Position numbers and translations under genes: made by a program
Assembly: GCA_902168255.1 (NCBI GenBank)
Contig: CABHON010000013.1
Location: 62,001-126,000 of the forward strand
From: an uncultured Legionella sp.
GTDB lineage: Bacteria > Pseudomonadota > Gammaproteobacteria > Legionellales > Legionellaceae
Direction: 5' to 3'
Length of the DNA stretch: 64,000 nucleotides
Shown here: positions 45,745 through 54,582 of the stretch, piece by piece
Numbering within the stretch: position 1 is the stretch's first letter
Layout: each line of letters starts with the position of its first letter
Notes under the pieces: model-generated
Databases searched by the model: none
What the model was told of the DNA's origin: nothing
Seen by the model: the letters and a program-made list of their open reading frames with translations, nothing else

Positions 45745-46695
45745 TTAAAAAGTTTTATCAATTCTAGTACTCAATAAATTCTCATAAGCTTTTTTCATTG
45801 GTTCGCTTAAAAAAGAAATGGCAATCAAATTGAAAAACTGAGGAATTTTAGTTTGTATGCGATTGAAAATTTCATTCACTGTATTTTCATTTAAGCTAAG
45901 CCGTTGATATGCATAATAATCAACAAAATCTCTCAATAATAATTTACTTTTTTTGCCGTTTAAAGAAAGGGCTAATTCTTCTTTGACGTTTGTTAGTAGA
46001 ATACTCGTATTTAAAAAATCATAGGCAGGAGCGAGTTCTGTTTTTCCTTCTCGTGTTATCAATGAAAAATTCTTGAGGTGCATGTCTTCATTGCCAACAA
46101 GATAATTAAAAAGTACACGAGTAAACAAGTCTTTTTTGCAAAGAAATGGAAAGGTGCAATATTGGTCAATAATAGGTACAATTTTTTCCATAGAAAAATT
46201 ATATTTTGTTTCACGTGTATTGCTTGAAAGCTGGGCGAAATCTTCGGTGGGTATTTTTCTATTACGGCCCATTCGATCAAATCGTTTGATAAAATAAGTA
46301 AAACTTCCATCGCTATTGTATAATAAGCCATGAAGAGGAACTTCAATGCCAATTTCCGCAGCCATTCGCATTGTTAAATCTTCATTTGCGGGTACTTCAT
46401 TAAAATCTGGTAAGGGTGGTTTTAAAATATATTTCCCATGGATGTCTACAATATCAAAACACCCTTTTTGACTATTCAAAACAGCGCTTAGTTTGGGCTG
46501 AACTCCTTGAACAGACATTTTGTCTGCTCTACTTCTCGCTTCTTCTCTTAGTTCAGCCGGGCTAAAAGGGAGCGGGGAAAGATTTTTCAAGTTTCGTGAT
46601 AATAAACGTAAACCTTCTGGAGAATAACGGGCATGTGCGTCTGTTAGTGTTGAACCAATTGGTTGATAAGTGATTGGGCAACGGAAATTACTCAT
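45745..46695 (-). CDS. hipT: HipT toxin kinase of a HipBST system
   Basis: HipA-family Ser/Thr kinase without the N-terminal subdomain, which is encoded separately as hipS. 316 residues. Gly-rich loop SVQGVQPKLS at 61-70; the catalytic loop GNEDMHLKNFS with Asp about 204 and Asn about 209; the metal-binding Asp about 226 in APAYDFLNTS. All catalytic residues are present, so the kinase is probably active. In E. coli O127 HipT phosphorylates tryptophanyl-tRNA synthetase; the same target is an inference here. The start overlaps hipS by 4 bases (ATGA). Confidence 0.92.
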   Translation of the reverse strand: MSNFRCPITYQPIGSTLTDAHARYSPEGLRLLSRNLKNLSPLPFSPAELREEARSRADKMSVQGVQPKLSAVLNSQKGCFDIVDIHGKYILKPPLPDFNEVPANEDLTMRMAAEIGIEVPLHGLLYNSDGSFTYFIKRFDRMGRNRKIPTEDFAQLSSNTRETKYNFSMEKIVPIIDQYCTFPFLCKKDLFTRVLFNYLVGNEDMHLKNFSLITREGKTELAPAYDFLNTSILLTNVKEELALSLNGKKSKLLLRDFVDYYAYQRLSLNENTVNEIFNRIQTKIPQFFNLIAISFLSEPMKKAYENLLSTRIDKTF

Positions 46696-47018
46696 TTTTT
46701 ATTTTTCCGGGATAAATGTTCCCAAACTTCTACATTGCCAACTAAATCTTTACCTACTTGAATCAGCTGTCCTAGATAATCGTCTCTATCTAATTTGCAT
46801 TGCCTTAGTAGTGTCGATAGCATAATGCCTTCGGGTAGCAGCCCATCAAAAAAAGGAGGGAATTGATGATATTCATATTTTTTTTGAGTAATTGGCATGG
46901 TCAGAGAAACAGGAGGACCTTGATATGCCTCATTATACTCAAAGATATAATAATTTTTGGCTACTTCAGTTAATAATCCCGCAAACTGTTGGTTCACATA
47001 TATTTCAGCGATGCGCAT
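46692..47018 (-). CDS. hipS: HipS, HipA N-subdomain-like antitoxin
   Basis: 108 residues matching HipA N-terminal subdomain 1 (couple_hipA type): NQQFAGLLTE, SLTMPITQKKY, FFDGLLPEGIMLSTLLRQ, DDYLGQLIQVGKDLVG. In the tripartite HipBST systems of E. coli O127 and Legionella this piece acts as the antitoxin against HipT. The overlaps with hipB (14 bases) and hipT (4 bases) show a tight operon and give the fixed order B-S-T. Because it ends cleanly with its own stop and hipT has its own start, this is a true three-gene layout and not a recent frameshift. Confidence 0.9.
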   Translation of the reverse strand: MRIAEIYVNQQFAGLLTEVAKNYYIFEYNEAYQGPPVSLTMPITQKKYEYHQFPPFFDGLLPEGIMLSTLLRQCKLDRDDYLGQLIQVGKDLVGNVEVWEHLSRKNKK

Positions 47019-47244
47019 TGTTAAACTCTTCCATTAAAGGGCTTTGAAATTCTAACGTAATGTTTAAGACATTCAGTATTTTAATGAGGGTATTTAGTTG
47101 TATAGATATTTTGCCATGTTCAATATCATAGATGACCGTTTTACCAACCCCTGCAAATTTTGCTAATTCTGTTTGAGTTAGTCCACTTTTTTTTCTATGA
47201 TAAAGTACGCATTCAGCCAAAGAGGACAGCTTACATGTATTCAT
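47005..47244 (-). CDS. hipB: HipB DNA-binding autoregulator
   Basis: 79-residue Xre-type helix-turn-helix protein (RKKSGLTQTELAKFAGVGKT, then VIYDIEHGKISIQLNTLIKI), typical of HipB. It binds operators as a dimer and represses the hip operon. It is first gene of hipB-hipS-hipT. Three similar TTACTG-based operators lie in the 204 bases upstream, around a promoter at 47281-47309. No clear Shine-Dalgarno precedes the ATG at 47244, so translation may be weak or the message nearly leaderless. Confidence 0.9.
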   Translation of the reverse strand: MNTCKLSSLAECVLYHRKKSGLTQTELAKFAGVGKTVIYDIEHGKISIQLNTLIKILNVLNITLEFQSPLMEEFNNAHR

Positions 47245-47263
47245 AATTTTAAAACATCAAAAA

Positions 47264-47281
47264 TTACTGCTTTAAAGGGAA
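47264..47281. promoter_or_regulatory. hip operator site 1 (partial)
   Basis: TTACTG-CTTTAA-AGGGAA: the left half and spacer are identical to operator site 2, and the right half is degenerate (CAGTAA expected). It abuts the -10 hexamer of the hip promoter, so HipB bound here would block initiation. Confidence 0.6.
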
Positions 47282-47309
47282 ATTTAGATGTTTTTAAAGA
47301 TAAAGTCAA
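47281..47309 (-). promoter_or_regulatory. Promoter of hipB-hipS-hipT
   Basis: On the minus strand TTGACT (47309-47304), a 17-base spacer and TAAATT (47286-47281). It lies between operator sites 1 and 2, consistent with autorepression. Confidence 0.6.
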
Positions 47310-47323
47310 CTAAAATTTATTAA

Positions 47324-47365
47324 AACCATTACTTTTTACTGCTTTAACAGTAAAAAGTAATGGTT
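47324..47365. promoter_or_regulatory. hip operator site 2 inside a perfect 18-bp-arm palindrome
   Basis: AACCATTACTTTTTACTG (47324-47341) and its exact reverse complement (47348-47365) flank CTTTAA. The core TTACTG-CTTTAA-CAGTAA (47336-47353) is the best copy of the operator. The long arms might also fold as a terminator or hairpin for pepN transcripts. Confidence 0.75.
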
Positions 47366-47406
47366 ATGAAATATTTTATAAAAAATTGCGAGAGCACAGA
47401 GAATTT

Positions 47407-47424
47407 TTACTGCCAAAGCAGTAA
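47407..47424. promoter_or_regulatory. hip operator site 3
   Basis: TTACTG-CCAAAG-CAGTAA, a perfect 6-bp-arm palindrome with the same arms as site 2. The starts of sites 1, 2 and 3 are 72 and 71 bases apart, close to an integral number of helical turns, which could let bound HipB dimers loop the DNA. Confidence 0.65.
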
Positions 47425-47448
47425 TTTTTAATAAACAATGGATATTTA

Positions 47449-50061
47449 TTATCCCACACTCTTACTGACAATTTCATACAAATCCTTCGAAATGTTAGGT
47501 TCTTTCAAAATAGTGCGTAAGGCATTCTGCATCAGTTGTTGGCGCTTTTCATCAAAAGATTTCCAGTTAATTAACGAACGAGCCAGCCCAGCTGAAACAA
47601 AAGCATTTTCTTTATCGAATGCTAAAATTTCGGAAACAAAAAAATCATACCCACTGCCATCAATTGCATGAAAATTACGTGGGTTTGTCATCCAGAAAGT
47701 ACCCAGTAAGGCTTTGATTTTATTTGGGTTCATTCGATCAAATTTAGCATGAGTAGTAAGTTTTTTAACATGTTCTAATGTTGAGGGAAGAGGGGATATT
47801 GCTTGGACGCTAAACCATTTATCCAATACCAGATCATTCTCTTGCCATTTTTTAAAGAAGGATGTTGCTGCTTTATCTCGTGTTTCGGTATCAAAGTACA
47901 TGAGTCCCGCATAAGCAGCCAATTCATCGGTCATGTTTTTAGCCTGTGCCAATTGATTGAAAGCAAGTGTTTGCGCTTCGGGATGTTTCGCATACACTAA
48001 GTACGTTAAACACGCATTTTTTAACTTTCTTTCGCCATACGCACGAGCAGTCATTTCTGATGTACTTTTTTCATTTAATGATTGATAGAGTGCATGGAAC
48101 TCATTAAGCAATGCATTACCTAAAGCAATGTGTAAATAATCGCGTGCTTCTTCAATACCATCCACATCGGTATACCCTAAATATTGGCTGAATTCCAGGA
48201 AGGTTGGTAATGTTAATAATTCGCCCTTTAATAAAGGATCAATGAGTGAATGTTGAAGAATATTACGGTAAATATCAATGATAAATTGAGGAAGAGGAGG
48301 TAAATTTTCTCCTTGTCTAGCTGCTTCAATACGTTGTTTTAAATAGGTATAAGAAACACGTTGAAGCGCTTCCCAACGTGAAAAGTCATTGGTTTCTGCA
48401 TTAATAAGCGTTTGTAACTCTTCGTTCGAATAATCAATATTTAATTTAACCGGTGCAGAAAAATCTCCTAACAAAGAAACAATGGGTTTGGATGAAATAT
48501 TTTTCCAAGTCCATGTTTGTTGAGGTTCTGTTAATTCAATAATTTTTTCAGCAATGTCAATTTGTTTTTGTTGAGCATCCCACAAAGCAATACGAATAGG
48601 AATATGGAACGGTTCCTTTTCTGGCTGTCCAGGAGTAGGAGGGCATGATTGTGAAAGTATTAATGAAAAAGTTTGTTGGTTTTCATTATAATGAGTTGAT
48701 GCTGTAATTTCGGGCGTGCCTGCTTGACTGTACCAACGTTTAAATTGAGTTAAATCCCTACCATTGGCATCTTCCATCGCTTTAACAAAATCATCAATGG
48801 TTACAGCATGGCCGTCATGACGTTTAAAATATAAATCCATGCCTTTTCTAAAACCTACTTCGCCTAGCAAGGTATGTTGCATGCGAATAACTTCAGCACC
48901 TTTATTATACACCGTTACGGTATAAAAGTTGTTGATTTCCATATAGGATTCGGGTCGTACCGGATGAGCCATAGGGCTAGCATCTTCGCTAAATTGATGA
49001 CTACGCAATGTTTTCACATCCTGAATACGACAAACACTGCTTTCTTGCATGTCGTGCGTAAACGACTGATCCCTAAAAACGGTTAAACCTTCTTTTAAGC
49101 TTAATTGGAACCAATCACGGCAAGTGACTCGGTTACCTGTCCAGTTATGAAAATATTCATGTCCAATAACACGTTCAATTCCAATAAAGTCCATGTCAGT
49201 CGCACTTTCGCTGCGGCCTAAGACATATTTTGCATTAAAAACATTAAGTCCTTTATTTTCCATTGCACCCATATTAAAACTACGGACAGCAACAATCATA
49301 TAAATATTTAAATCATATTCTCGACCATATACTTTTTCATCCCATTCCATAGAATGTTTTAATGATTCCATCGCATGATGGCATTGATCTTCGTTACCAT
49401 GATCTACATAAATGCGTAACTCTACTTTACGGCCAGACATTGTGGTGAAGTAATCTTTCACACAGCCTAAATCGCCAATTACACAGGCAAATAAATAAGA
49501 AGGTTTTTTAAACGGGTCTTCCCAAGTCGCTGAACCTTCATCTTTTGCAATACAATTACCATTAGATAATAAAACCGGATATTTTTTACGATCGGCGTGA
49601 ATTTTAACCGTAAAAGTAGTCAGTACGTCAGGTCTATCTAAAAAGTAGGTAATACGACGAAAACCTTCGGATTCACATTGAGTACAAAAAAGCCCATCAG
49701 CGTAATATAATCCTGAAAGAAGGGTATTTGCTTTGGGGTTAATTTTATTACGAATGATGAGGTTAAATGCGTCAGTCACATTTGGGATTTCTAATGATTC
49801 TGAAGTGACTTTATATTCGTCGGAGGAAAGCTGCTTGCCATCTAGTGTTACTTCCATCAATTCCATTTCTTGCCCATCTAATACTAAAGGAGTAGTCGCT
49901 CCCTTATTAACACGGTTTAATGTCATTGTATTAACAATAATAACTTCTGATTCTGAATGAATATGAAAATCTAAATGAACTTGAGCAATACTGAATTCAG
50001 GTGCTTTATAATCTTTACGGTAAATCGTTGTGGGCTGTAATTGCTGTACAGAAGAATTCAT
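47449..50061 (-). CDS. pepN: Aminopeptidase N
   Basis: M1-family zinc aminopeptidase of 870 residues (E. coli PepN 870). Exopeptidase motif MGAMENKGLNVFN, zinc site GHEYFHNWTGNR with the downstream Glu in LKEGLTVFRDQ, and the PepN-type C-terminal helical domain. Cytosolic protein turnover, releasing amino acids from peptides. It is divergent from lptD with 194 bases between, and upstream of the hip operon on the same strand. Confidence 0.96.
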   Translation of the reverse strand: MNSSVQQLQPTTIYRKDYKAPEFSIAQVHLDFHIHSESEVIIVNTMTLNRVNKGATTPLVLDGQEMELMEVTLDGKQLSSDEYKVTSESLEIPNVTDAFNLIIRNKINPKANTLLSGLYYADGLFCTQCESEGFRRITYFLDRPDVLTTFTVKIHADRKKYPVLLSNGNCIAKDEGSATWEDPFKKPSYLFACVIGDLGCVKDYFTTMSGRKVELRIYVDHGNEDQCHHAMESLKHSMEWDEKVYGREYDLNIYMIVAVRSFNMGAMENKGLNVFNAKYVLGRSESATDMDFIGIERVIGHEYFHNWTGNRVTCRDWFQLSLKEGLTVFRDQSFTHDMQESSVCRIQDVKTLRSHQFSEDASPMAHPVRPESYMEINNFYTVTVYNKGAEVIRMQHTLLGEVGFRKGMDLYFKRHDGHAVTIDDFVKAMEDANGRDLTQFKRWYSQAGTPEITASTHYNENQQTFSLILSQSCPPTPGQPEKEPFHIPIRIALWDAQQKQIDIAEKIIELTEPQQTWTWKNISSKPIVSLLGDFSAPVKLNIDYSNEELQTLINAETNDFSRWEALQRVSYTYLKQRIEAARQGENLPPLPQFIIDIYRNILQHSLIDPLLKGELLTLPTFLEFSQYLGYTDVDGIEEARDYLHIALGNALLNEFHALYQSLNEKSTSEMTARAYGERKLKNACLTYLVYAKHPEAQTLAFNQLAQAKNMTDELAAYAGLMYFDTETRDKAATSFFKKWQENDLVLDKWFSVQAISPLPSTLEHVKKLTTHAKFDRMNPNKIKALLGTFWMTNPRNFHAIDGSGYDFFVSEILAFDKENAFVSAGLARSLINWKSFDEKRQQLMQNALRTILKEPNISKDLYEIVSKSVG

Positions 50062-50291
50062 TTTATCCTCCAGAAGAATGTTTAAATTTAATTAATCTAT
50101 TTTACGCGTTAATTTTTTTTTTTCAATCATAAGTAAATGATGTTTCCCTGAGTGAACGCGTCCATGCATTATATCGTTAAATCATTACCACAATATTAAA
50201 TCCCTTACTCTGCAAGGACAATATTGCTATATAGGCATCATACCCGGTATACTTCGTGCTTTTGCTTAAGTTAAGTATAGTATCGTTTCTC

Positions 50292-52835
50292 ATGTCGCGT
50301 TTTTGGTTCGGGTTCTTTTTATTGTTATCGGTAGGTGTTTTTCGTGCGGTAGCCGAAACGACAGAAGTTTGCCTGCCTTCTGCAGATGCTGAACTAACAC
50401 CTTCGCTCCGAAAGGATATTTCACAATGGTTAGGTTGGAAAGACCTTCCAGAGGCTACAAAACCTAAAAAAGGATGCGCTTATAATGTGTGCGGTGGGGT
50501 ATATGAAGATCCTGTGTTAGAAGGCTTTTCCAAACAGTTACCCAGCGAAAATGATGCGCGGATTAGCGCAAATCAAGCCTCTCTGTCTGCGGAAGGACAA
50601 TCGGTATTAACAGGAGATGTGGTAGTTGTTCAGCCTGGAAAACAAATGACTGCTGATACTGCTTATATCTATCGAGACCCTAAAACAAAAGAAGTTACAC
50701 AAATTGATTTATTTGGCCATGTTTCTGTACGTGAAGAAGGAAAAGTAATGTATGGAAATGAAGGGCATTATTTGATAGGGGATGAGTCAGGATATGTGGA
50801 TAATGCCTTATATCGCATCACTTTAAAGGAACCGCGGCAAATAGAATGTACGGATTTATTACAAGCATGGGGAAGAGCTGCTTCTATAGAACGAGAAAAA
50901 GAACGTTATTATTTAAAAAACGCAAGCTATAGCACCTGTCCACCAAAGGATCGCTCATGGCAACTCAAGGCCAAAAAACTTGTTTTGGACAGAGAATCAG
51001 GACGTGGCGAAGCAATTCATTCTTTTTTAAATATTGATGATATGCCTGTCTTTTATTTTCCTTATTATAACTTTCCCATTGATGATCGACGCCAATCTGG
51101 TTTCTTAACGCCAATTCCTGGGTATTCTAATGTATCAGGGTGGAGTTTTGGAGTTCCTTATTATTGGAATATGGCACCTAATTATGATTTATTACTGACG
51201 CCAACTTATTATACAACACGAGGATTAGCATTAGGGACCGATTTTCGTTATTTAACTGAATCCAGTATGGGTGAAATTGTGCTTAATGGCATTGCCCATG
51301 ATAAAGCTTTTCAACAATATATTGATGATAATCAAGTGGCTTTGTCTCAGAATGGTCAGGGAGACTTATCGGATAGTCGTTATGAAGCGTTTATACAAGA
51401 TACTACTCATTTTAATGAAAATTGGTCAGCCAATGCACATTATCATTATGTTTCAGATGATTACTACTTGCAAAACTTTGGTAATAGTATTGCGGAAACG
51501 ACGGAAAACCAATTATTGCAAGAAGCTGATATTAATTACTTAGATAATCATTGGAATTCTATGTTGATGATGCGACATTATCAAACACTCCATCCTATTA
51601 ATCAGACAGCCGTGGGTGATGTGTATAGCAATTATCCTTTATGGTCACTTAATGGTAATTATACTAATTTACCTGGTGGTACCAATTTTTTTCTTAATAA
51701 TGAATACAATAATTTTGTTTGGACAGGCGACAACGAAGATACTGTACCCATCGGTGATCGTTATCACACTAACCCCGTGTTAACCAGACCTATAGTCGGT
51801 CTTTCAGGGTATATTAAACCGACTGTACAACTTCAAGAAACTTATTATGGACTTTCACAAAACCCGACTGATTTAGAAACAAACTTAAATATCCTTGTTC
51901 CTCAAACCAGCGTAGACAGTAGCATATTTTTTGATAGAAGCACGAGTTTCTTTGGAAAAGATTGGACACAAACCTTAGAACCACGTTTGTATTATCTGTA
52001 TGTGCCTTATGTAAACCAAACTGAAGTACCTAATTTTGATAGTGGCTACAATATCTTCACCTACGATCAATTATTCCGTTCCAACCGTTTTGCAGGAATT
52101 GATAGAGTAGGGGATGCCAATCAAGTTTCGTTAGCGATGATGTCTCGTTTCTTAGATGGTGATAGTGGCGCTGAAGCTTTTCACTGGGGTATTGGTGAAA
52201 CTTTCTACTTTAGGGATAGGGATGTTCAGTTAATGCAATTGGAACCAGGTGAGGAATACGAGGATCCTGATACATCAGGAGGGTATATGTCCCAAACAAC
52301 AACTTTTTCCCCAATTGCATCACAAATTAGTTATAATTTTACGCCTCAATGGAGTTTGATTGGTGATGGTTCGTGGGATCCTACGACAGAAGTGACTAAC
52401 AATGCCACTGTGAACTTACATTATCAACGCGAAGTGAATCAATTGGTGAACGTGGCCTATTCTTTCTTAGTTAATGGTGATCAAGCCGGTATTACAGATG
52501 TTACAACACAAGATGATAACTTAAATCAAGCTATTGTTTCGTATGCTTGGCCTATTTCACCGAGTCATCGATGGAGCTCACTTGGCTCATGGACGCAAAA
52601 TATTAGTCATAATTACACCATGGGATATTCTTTCGGTGTTCAGTATGAAGATTGTTGTTGGGCAGTTCGGCTAATGGGTGGAAAGATTTATAGCAACCTA
52701 GATACTAACAACGATCCTGTTTATAATAACAGCATTTATTTACAAGTATTACTTAAAGGTTTAGGGGGAAGTGGTGCGGGAACCGTTGCCACACCAACAA
52801 GTAATATTCCAGGATATCAAGATATTTTTCATTAA
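50292..52835 (+). CDS. lptD: LPS-assembly outer membrane protein LptD
   Basis: Outer-membrane translocon that inserts lipopolysaccharide. Signal peptide (FWFGFFLLLSVGVFRAVA), N-terminal OstA/LptA-like domain (SLSAEGQSVLTGDVVVVQPG; GYVDNALYRI), then the 26-strand barrel. Disulfide cysteines are present: two or more near the N-terminus (VCLPSAD, CAYNVC) and the adjacent pair in YEDCCWAVRLMGG near the C-terminus. The frame extends to a TTG at 50256; I choose the ATG at 50292, which gives a standard signal peptide (847 aa). surA follows 11 bases later, the conserved order. Confidence 0.95.
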   Translation: MSRFWFGFFLLLSVGVFRAVAETTEVCLPSADAELTPSLRKDISQWLGWKDLPEATKPKKGCAYNVCGGVYEDPVLEGFSKQLPSENDARISANQASLSAEGQSVLTGDVVVVQPGKQMTADTAYIYRDPKTKEVTQIDLFGHVSVREEGKVMYGNEGHYLIGDESGYVDNALYRITLKEPRQIECTDLLQAWGRAASIEREKERYYLKNASYSTCPPKDRSWQLKAKKLVLDRESGRGEAIHSFLNIDDMPVFYFPYYNFPIDDRRQSGFLTPIPGYSNVSGWSFGVPYYWNMAPNYDLLLTPTYYTTRGLALGTDFRYLTESSMGEIVLNGIAHDKAFQQYIDDNQVALSQNGQGDLSDSRYEAFIQDTTHFNENWSANAHYHYVSDDYYLQNFGNSIAETTENQLLQEADINYLDNHWNSMLMMRHYQTLHPINQTAVGDVYSNYPLWSLNGNYTNLPGGTNFFLNNEYNNFVWTGDNEDTVPIGDRYHTNPVLTRPIVGLSGYIKPTVQLQETYYGLSQNPTDLETNLNILVPQTSVDSSIFFDRSTSFFGKDWTQTLEPRLYYLYVPYVNQTEVPNFDSGYNIFTYDQLFRSNRFAGIDRVGDANQVSLAMMSRFLDGDSGAEAFHWGIGETFYFRDRDVQLMQLEPGEEYEDPDTSGGYMSQTTTFSPIASQISYNFTPQWSLIGDGSWDPTTEVTNNATVNLHYQREVNQLVNVAYSFLVNGDQAGITDVTTQDDNLNQAIVSYAWPISPSHRWSSLGSWTQNISHNYTMGYSFGVQYEDCCWAVRLMGGKIYSNLDTNNDPVYNNSIYLQVLLKGLGGSGAGTVATPTSNIPGYQDIFH

Positions 52836-52846
52836 TTGAGGTTTTC

Positions 52847-53878
52847 ATGAAAAAAACAAGTTTACTACTCGTAAGTCTTATAAGTTGTGGTTTTGCCCTT
52901 AAATGTGTGGCAGCAGAAACTGAACAATCATCTTCAGTGACGCCTGCCAAAGAGCCAGTAAAAACAGTTGAACATTCAGCCAATGTACAACCTTTAGATC
53001 GTATTGTTGCTATCGTGAACGAAAGCGTTATTACCAATAACGAATTAGACACGCAAGTAAACTTAGTTAAAGCAACATTGACGAAACGAAACATGCCCAT
53101 TCCCCCTGAAAAAATTCTACGCAAACAAGTATTGCAACATATGATTGATACAGAATTAGAAATGCAAATGGCTAAAAATGTGGGCGTAGATGTTGATAGC
53201 CATGATGTGGATGCAGCTATTGCGAATATTGCCAAGCAAAATAATATTTCTTTGGAAGAGTTACATAAGGTAATAGCAGGACAAGGATTAACATGGAAAG
53301 AATATCGACGCTCCATCAAAAAAGAAATTACTGTATCAGAATTACAACATAAAGTTGTCGGTTCAATTTTAGTAACCGATCAAGAAGTGGATAACTTCTT
53401 AGCCAGTAATGCCGGTAATTTATCTGGAAAAATGTCTGATTCTTTTCATTTAGAAGATATCGTCATTCCTTTACCTGCAAATCCTAGTTCGCAGGAAGTT
53501 CAAGCTGCTCAACAAAGAGCATTTTCAGTATTAACACGATTAAAAAATGGTGCTAACTTTAATCAGATAGCTATTGAGGAATCAAGTGGAACCGATGCTT
53601 TACAAGGAGGAGATTTAGGCTTCCGCCAATTACCTGAATTACCTGAAGCCTTTGCAACTGCTGTAGTTCATATGAAGCCAGGCGATTTGTCTGAACCTAT
53701 TAGAACGGCTAATGGATGGCATATTATTAAATTAGTCGCTATTCAAGGTGGAAATGGTGGTGGTGCACCAGACAAAGAACAAGTAAAACGATTATTATAC
53801 CAACGAAAATTTAATGAAGCGTTAGAAAATTGGATGCAGAAAATACGCGGAACATCGTATATTCAAACCTTTTTATAG
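52847..53878 (+). CDS. surA: Periplasmic chaperone SurA (single PPIase domain)
   Basis: Chaperone for outer-membrane proteins. Signal peptide (LLLVSLISCGFALKCVAA), SurA N-terminal domain (LDRIVAIVNESVITNNELD ... WKEYRRSIKKEI) and one parvulin-type PPIase domain at about residues 203-305 (FHLEDIVIPLP; GGDLGFRQLPELPEAF; IRTANGWHIIKL). The E. coli protein (428 aa) has two parvulin domains; this 343-residue form has one. A terminator at 53886-53925 follows. It is cotranscribed with lptD. Confidence 0.93.
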   Translation: MKKTSLLLVSLISCGFALKCVAAETEQSSSVTPAKEPVKTVEHSANVQPLDRIVAIVNESVITNNELDTQVNLVKATLTKRNMPIPPEKILRKQVLQHMIDTELEMQMAKNVGVDVDSHDVDAAIANIAKQNNISLEELHKVIAGQGLTWKEYRRSIKKEITVSELQHKVVGSILVTDQEVDNFLASNAGNLSGKMSDSFHLEDIVIPLPANPSSQEVQAAQQRAFSVLTRLKNGANFNQIAIEESSGTDALQGGDLGFRQLPELPEAFATAVVHMKPGDLSEPIRTANGWHIIKLVAIQGGNGGGAPDKEQVKRLLYQRKFNEALENWMQKIRGTSYIQTFL

Positions 53879-53885
53879 AGTATAA

Positions 53886-53925
53886 ATGTTGAGGCGAATA
53901 ATATCTGCCTCAACATTCTGTTTTA
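53886..53925 (+). terminator. Intrinsic terminator after lptD-surA
   Basis: Perfect 10-bp stem ATGTTGAGGC/GCCTCAACAT with loop GAATAATATCT, followed by TCTGTTTTAT. It ends the surA transcript before the tRNA-Ala promoter. Confidence 0.8.
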
Positions 53926-53927
53926 TA

Positions 53928-53956
53928 TTGCAAGCAATCGTCCTTCCTGCTAAAAT
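53928..53956 (+). promoter_or_regulatory. Promoter of tRNA-Ala
   Basis: TTGCAA (53928-53933), 17-base spacer and TAAAAT (53951-53956), 14 bases before the mature tRNA end. Confidence 0.6.
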
Positions 53957-53970
53957 CCAACCTCTTTTTT

Positions 53971-54046
<76 letters not shown>

Positions 54047-54066
54047 AATGTTATATCCAAACAAAT

Positions 54067-54293
54067 CTAAAATAGTCCAATAAGCCTTGACAATAAAAGC
54101 ATCAATCCCCATATTTCGTATTGACCAATTTCTACATTACGATACCTCAAATACTTATACAACGTACTTTTGGCAATATCTAATTTTTTAGCGATTTGCA
54201 TAACCGACAGTTTTCCTTCACGGTATAAGGCCTCAGCAGCGTAGGCCGTTGCCTCTTGTCTTTTGTAGAAACCCGTGCATAACCAATTTTCAT
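54067..54293 (-). pseudogene. Serine recombinase (Tn3-type resolvase) with internal deletion
   Basis: From the ATG at 54293 the frame reads MKIGYARVSTKDKRQ, the resolvase N-terminus with the catalytic Ser. In the next frame, overlapping at AAAAGACAAGAGG, it continues KRQEATAYAAEALYREGKLS then VMQIAKKLDIAKSTLYKYLR, the C-terminal helix-turn-helix. About 120 residues of the catalytic core are missing and the frame is shifted, so the gene is dead. It marks a former transposon or integrative element beside tRNA-Ala. Confidence 0.8.
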
Positions 54294-54351
54294 ACGATAA
54301 CAACCTGTAAAAATGTTCATTTTACTGGATGAAAATTTGTGCAATACTTTG

Positions 54352-54572
54352 ATATAGAATACTAGTATTGAAAACCTTACTTATGTTACAATTTTTTTCA
54401 GTTGGATAGTGAAAGTCGGAAGTGCGGTACGCTGAAAATGCTAGCCAATATCAGTGTTTGAAGTCATCTTGCCCATCAAATGGGGTTGTCTTGCACTGTT
54501 GACAAAGTGCCATTATAAGAAAAGTTTGAAATAACGGTCGTTTTTTCGGACTCTGACGCATATAGAATACTA
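54352..54572. repeat. Direct repeats upstream of the recombinase remnant (possible res site)
   Basis: ATATAGAATACTA occurs at 54352-54364 and 54560-54572, 208 bases apart. The first copy overlaps the palindrome ATACTAGTAT. Resolvase genes of the Tn3 family carry their res site directly upstream, so these may be old recombination half-sites. The second copy also lies where the yjdM promoter should be. No gene was seen between. Confidence 0.4.
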
Positions 54573-54582
54573 AAGGTTAACG

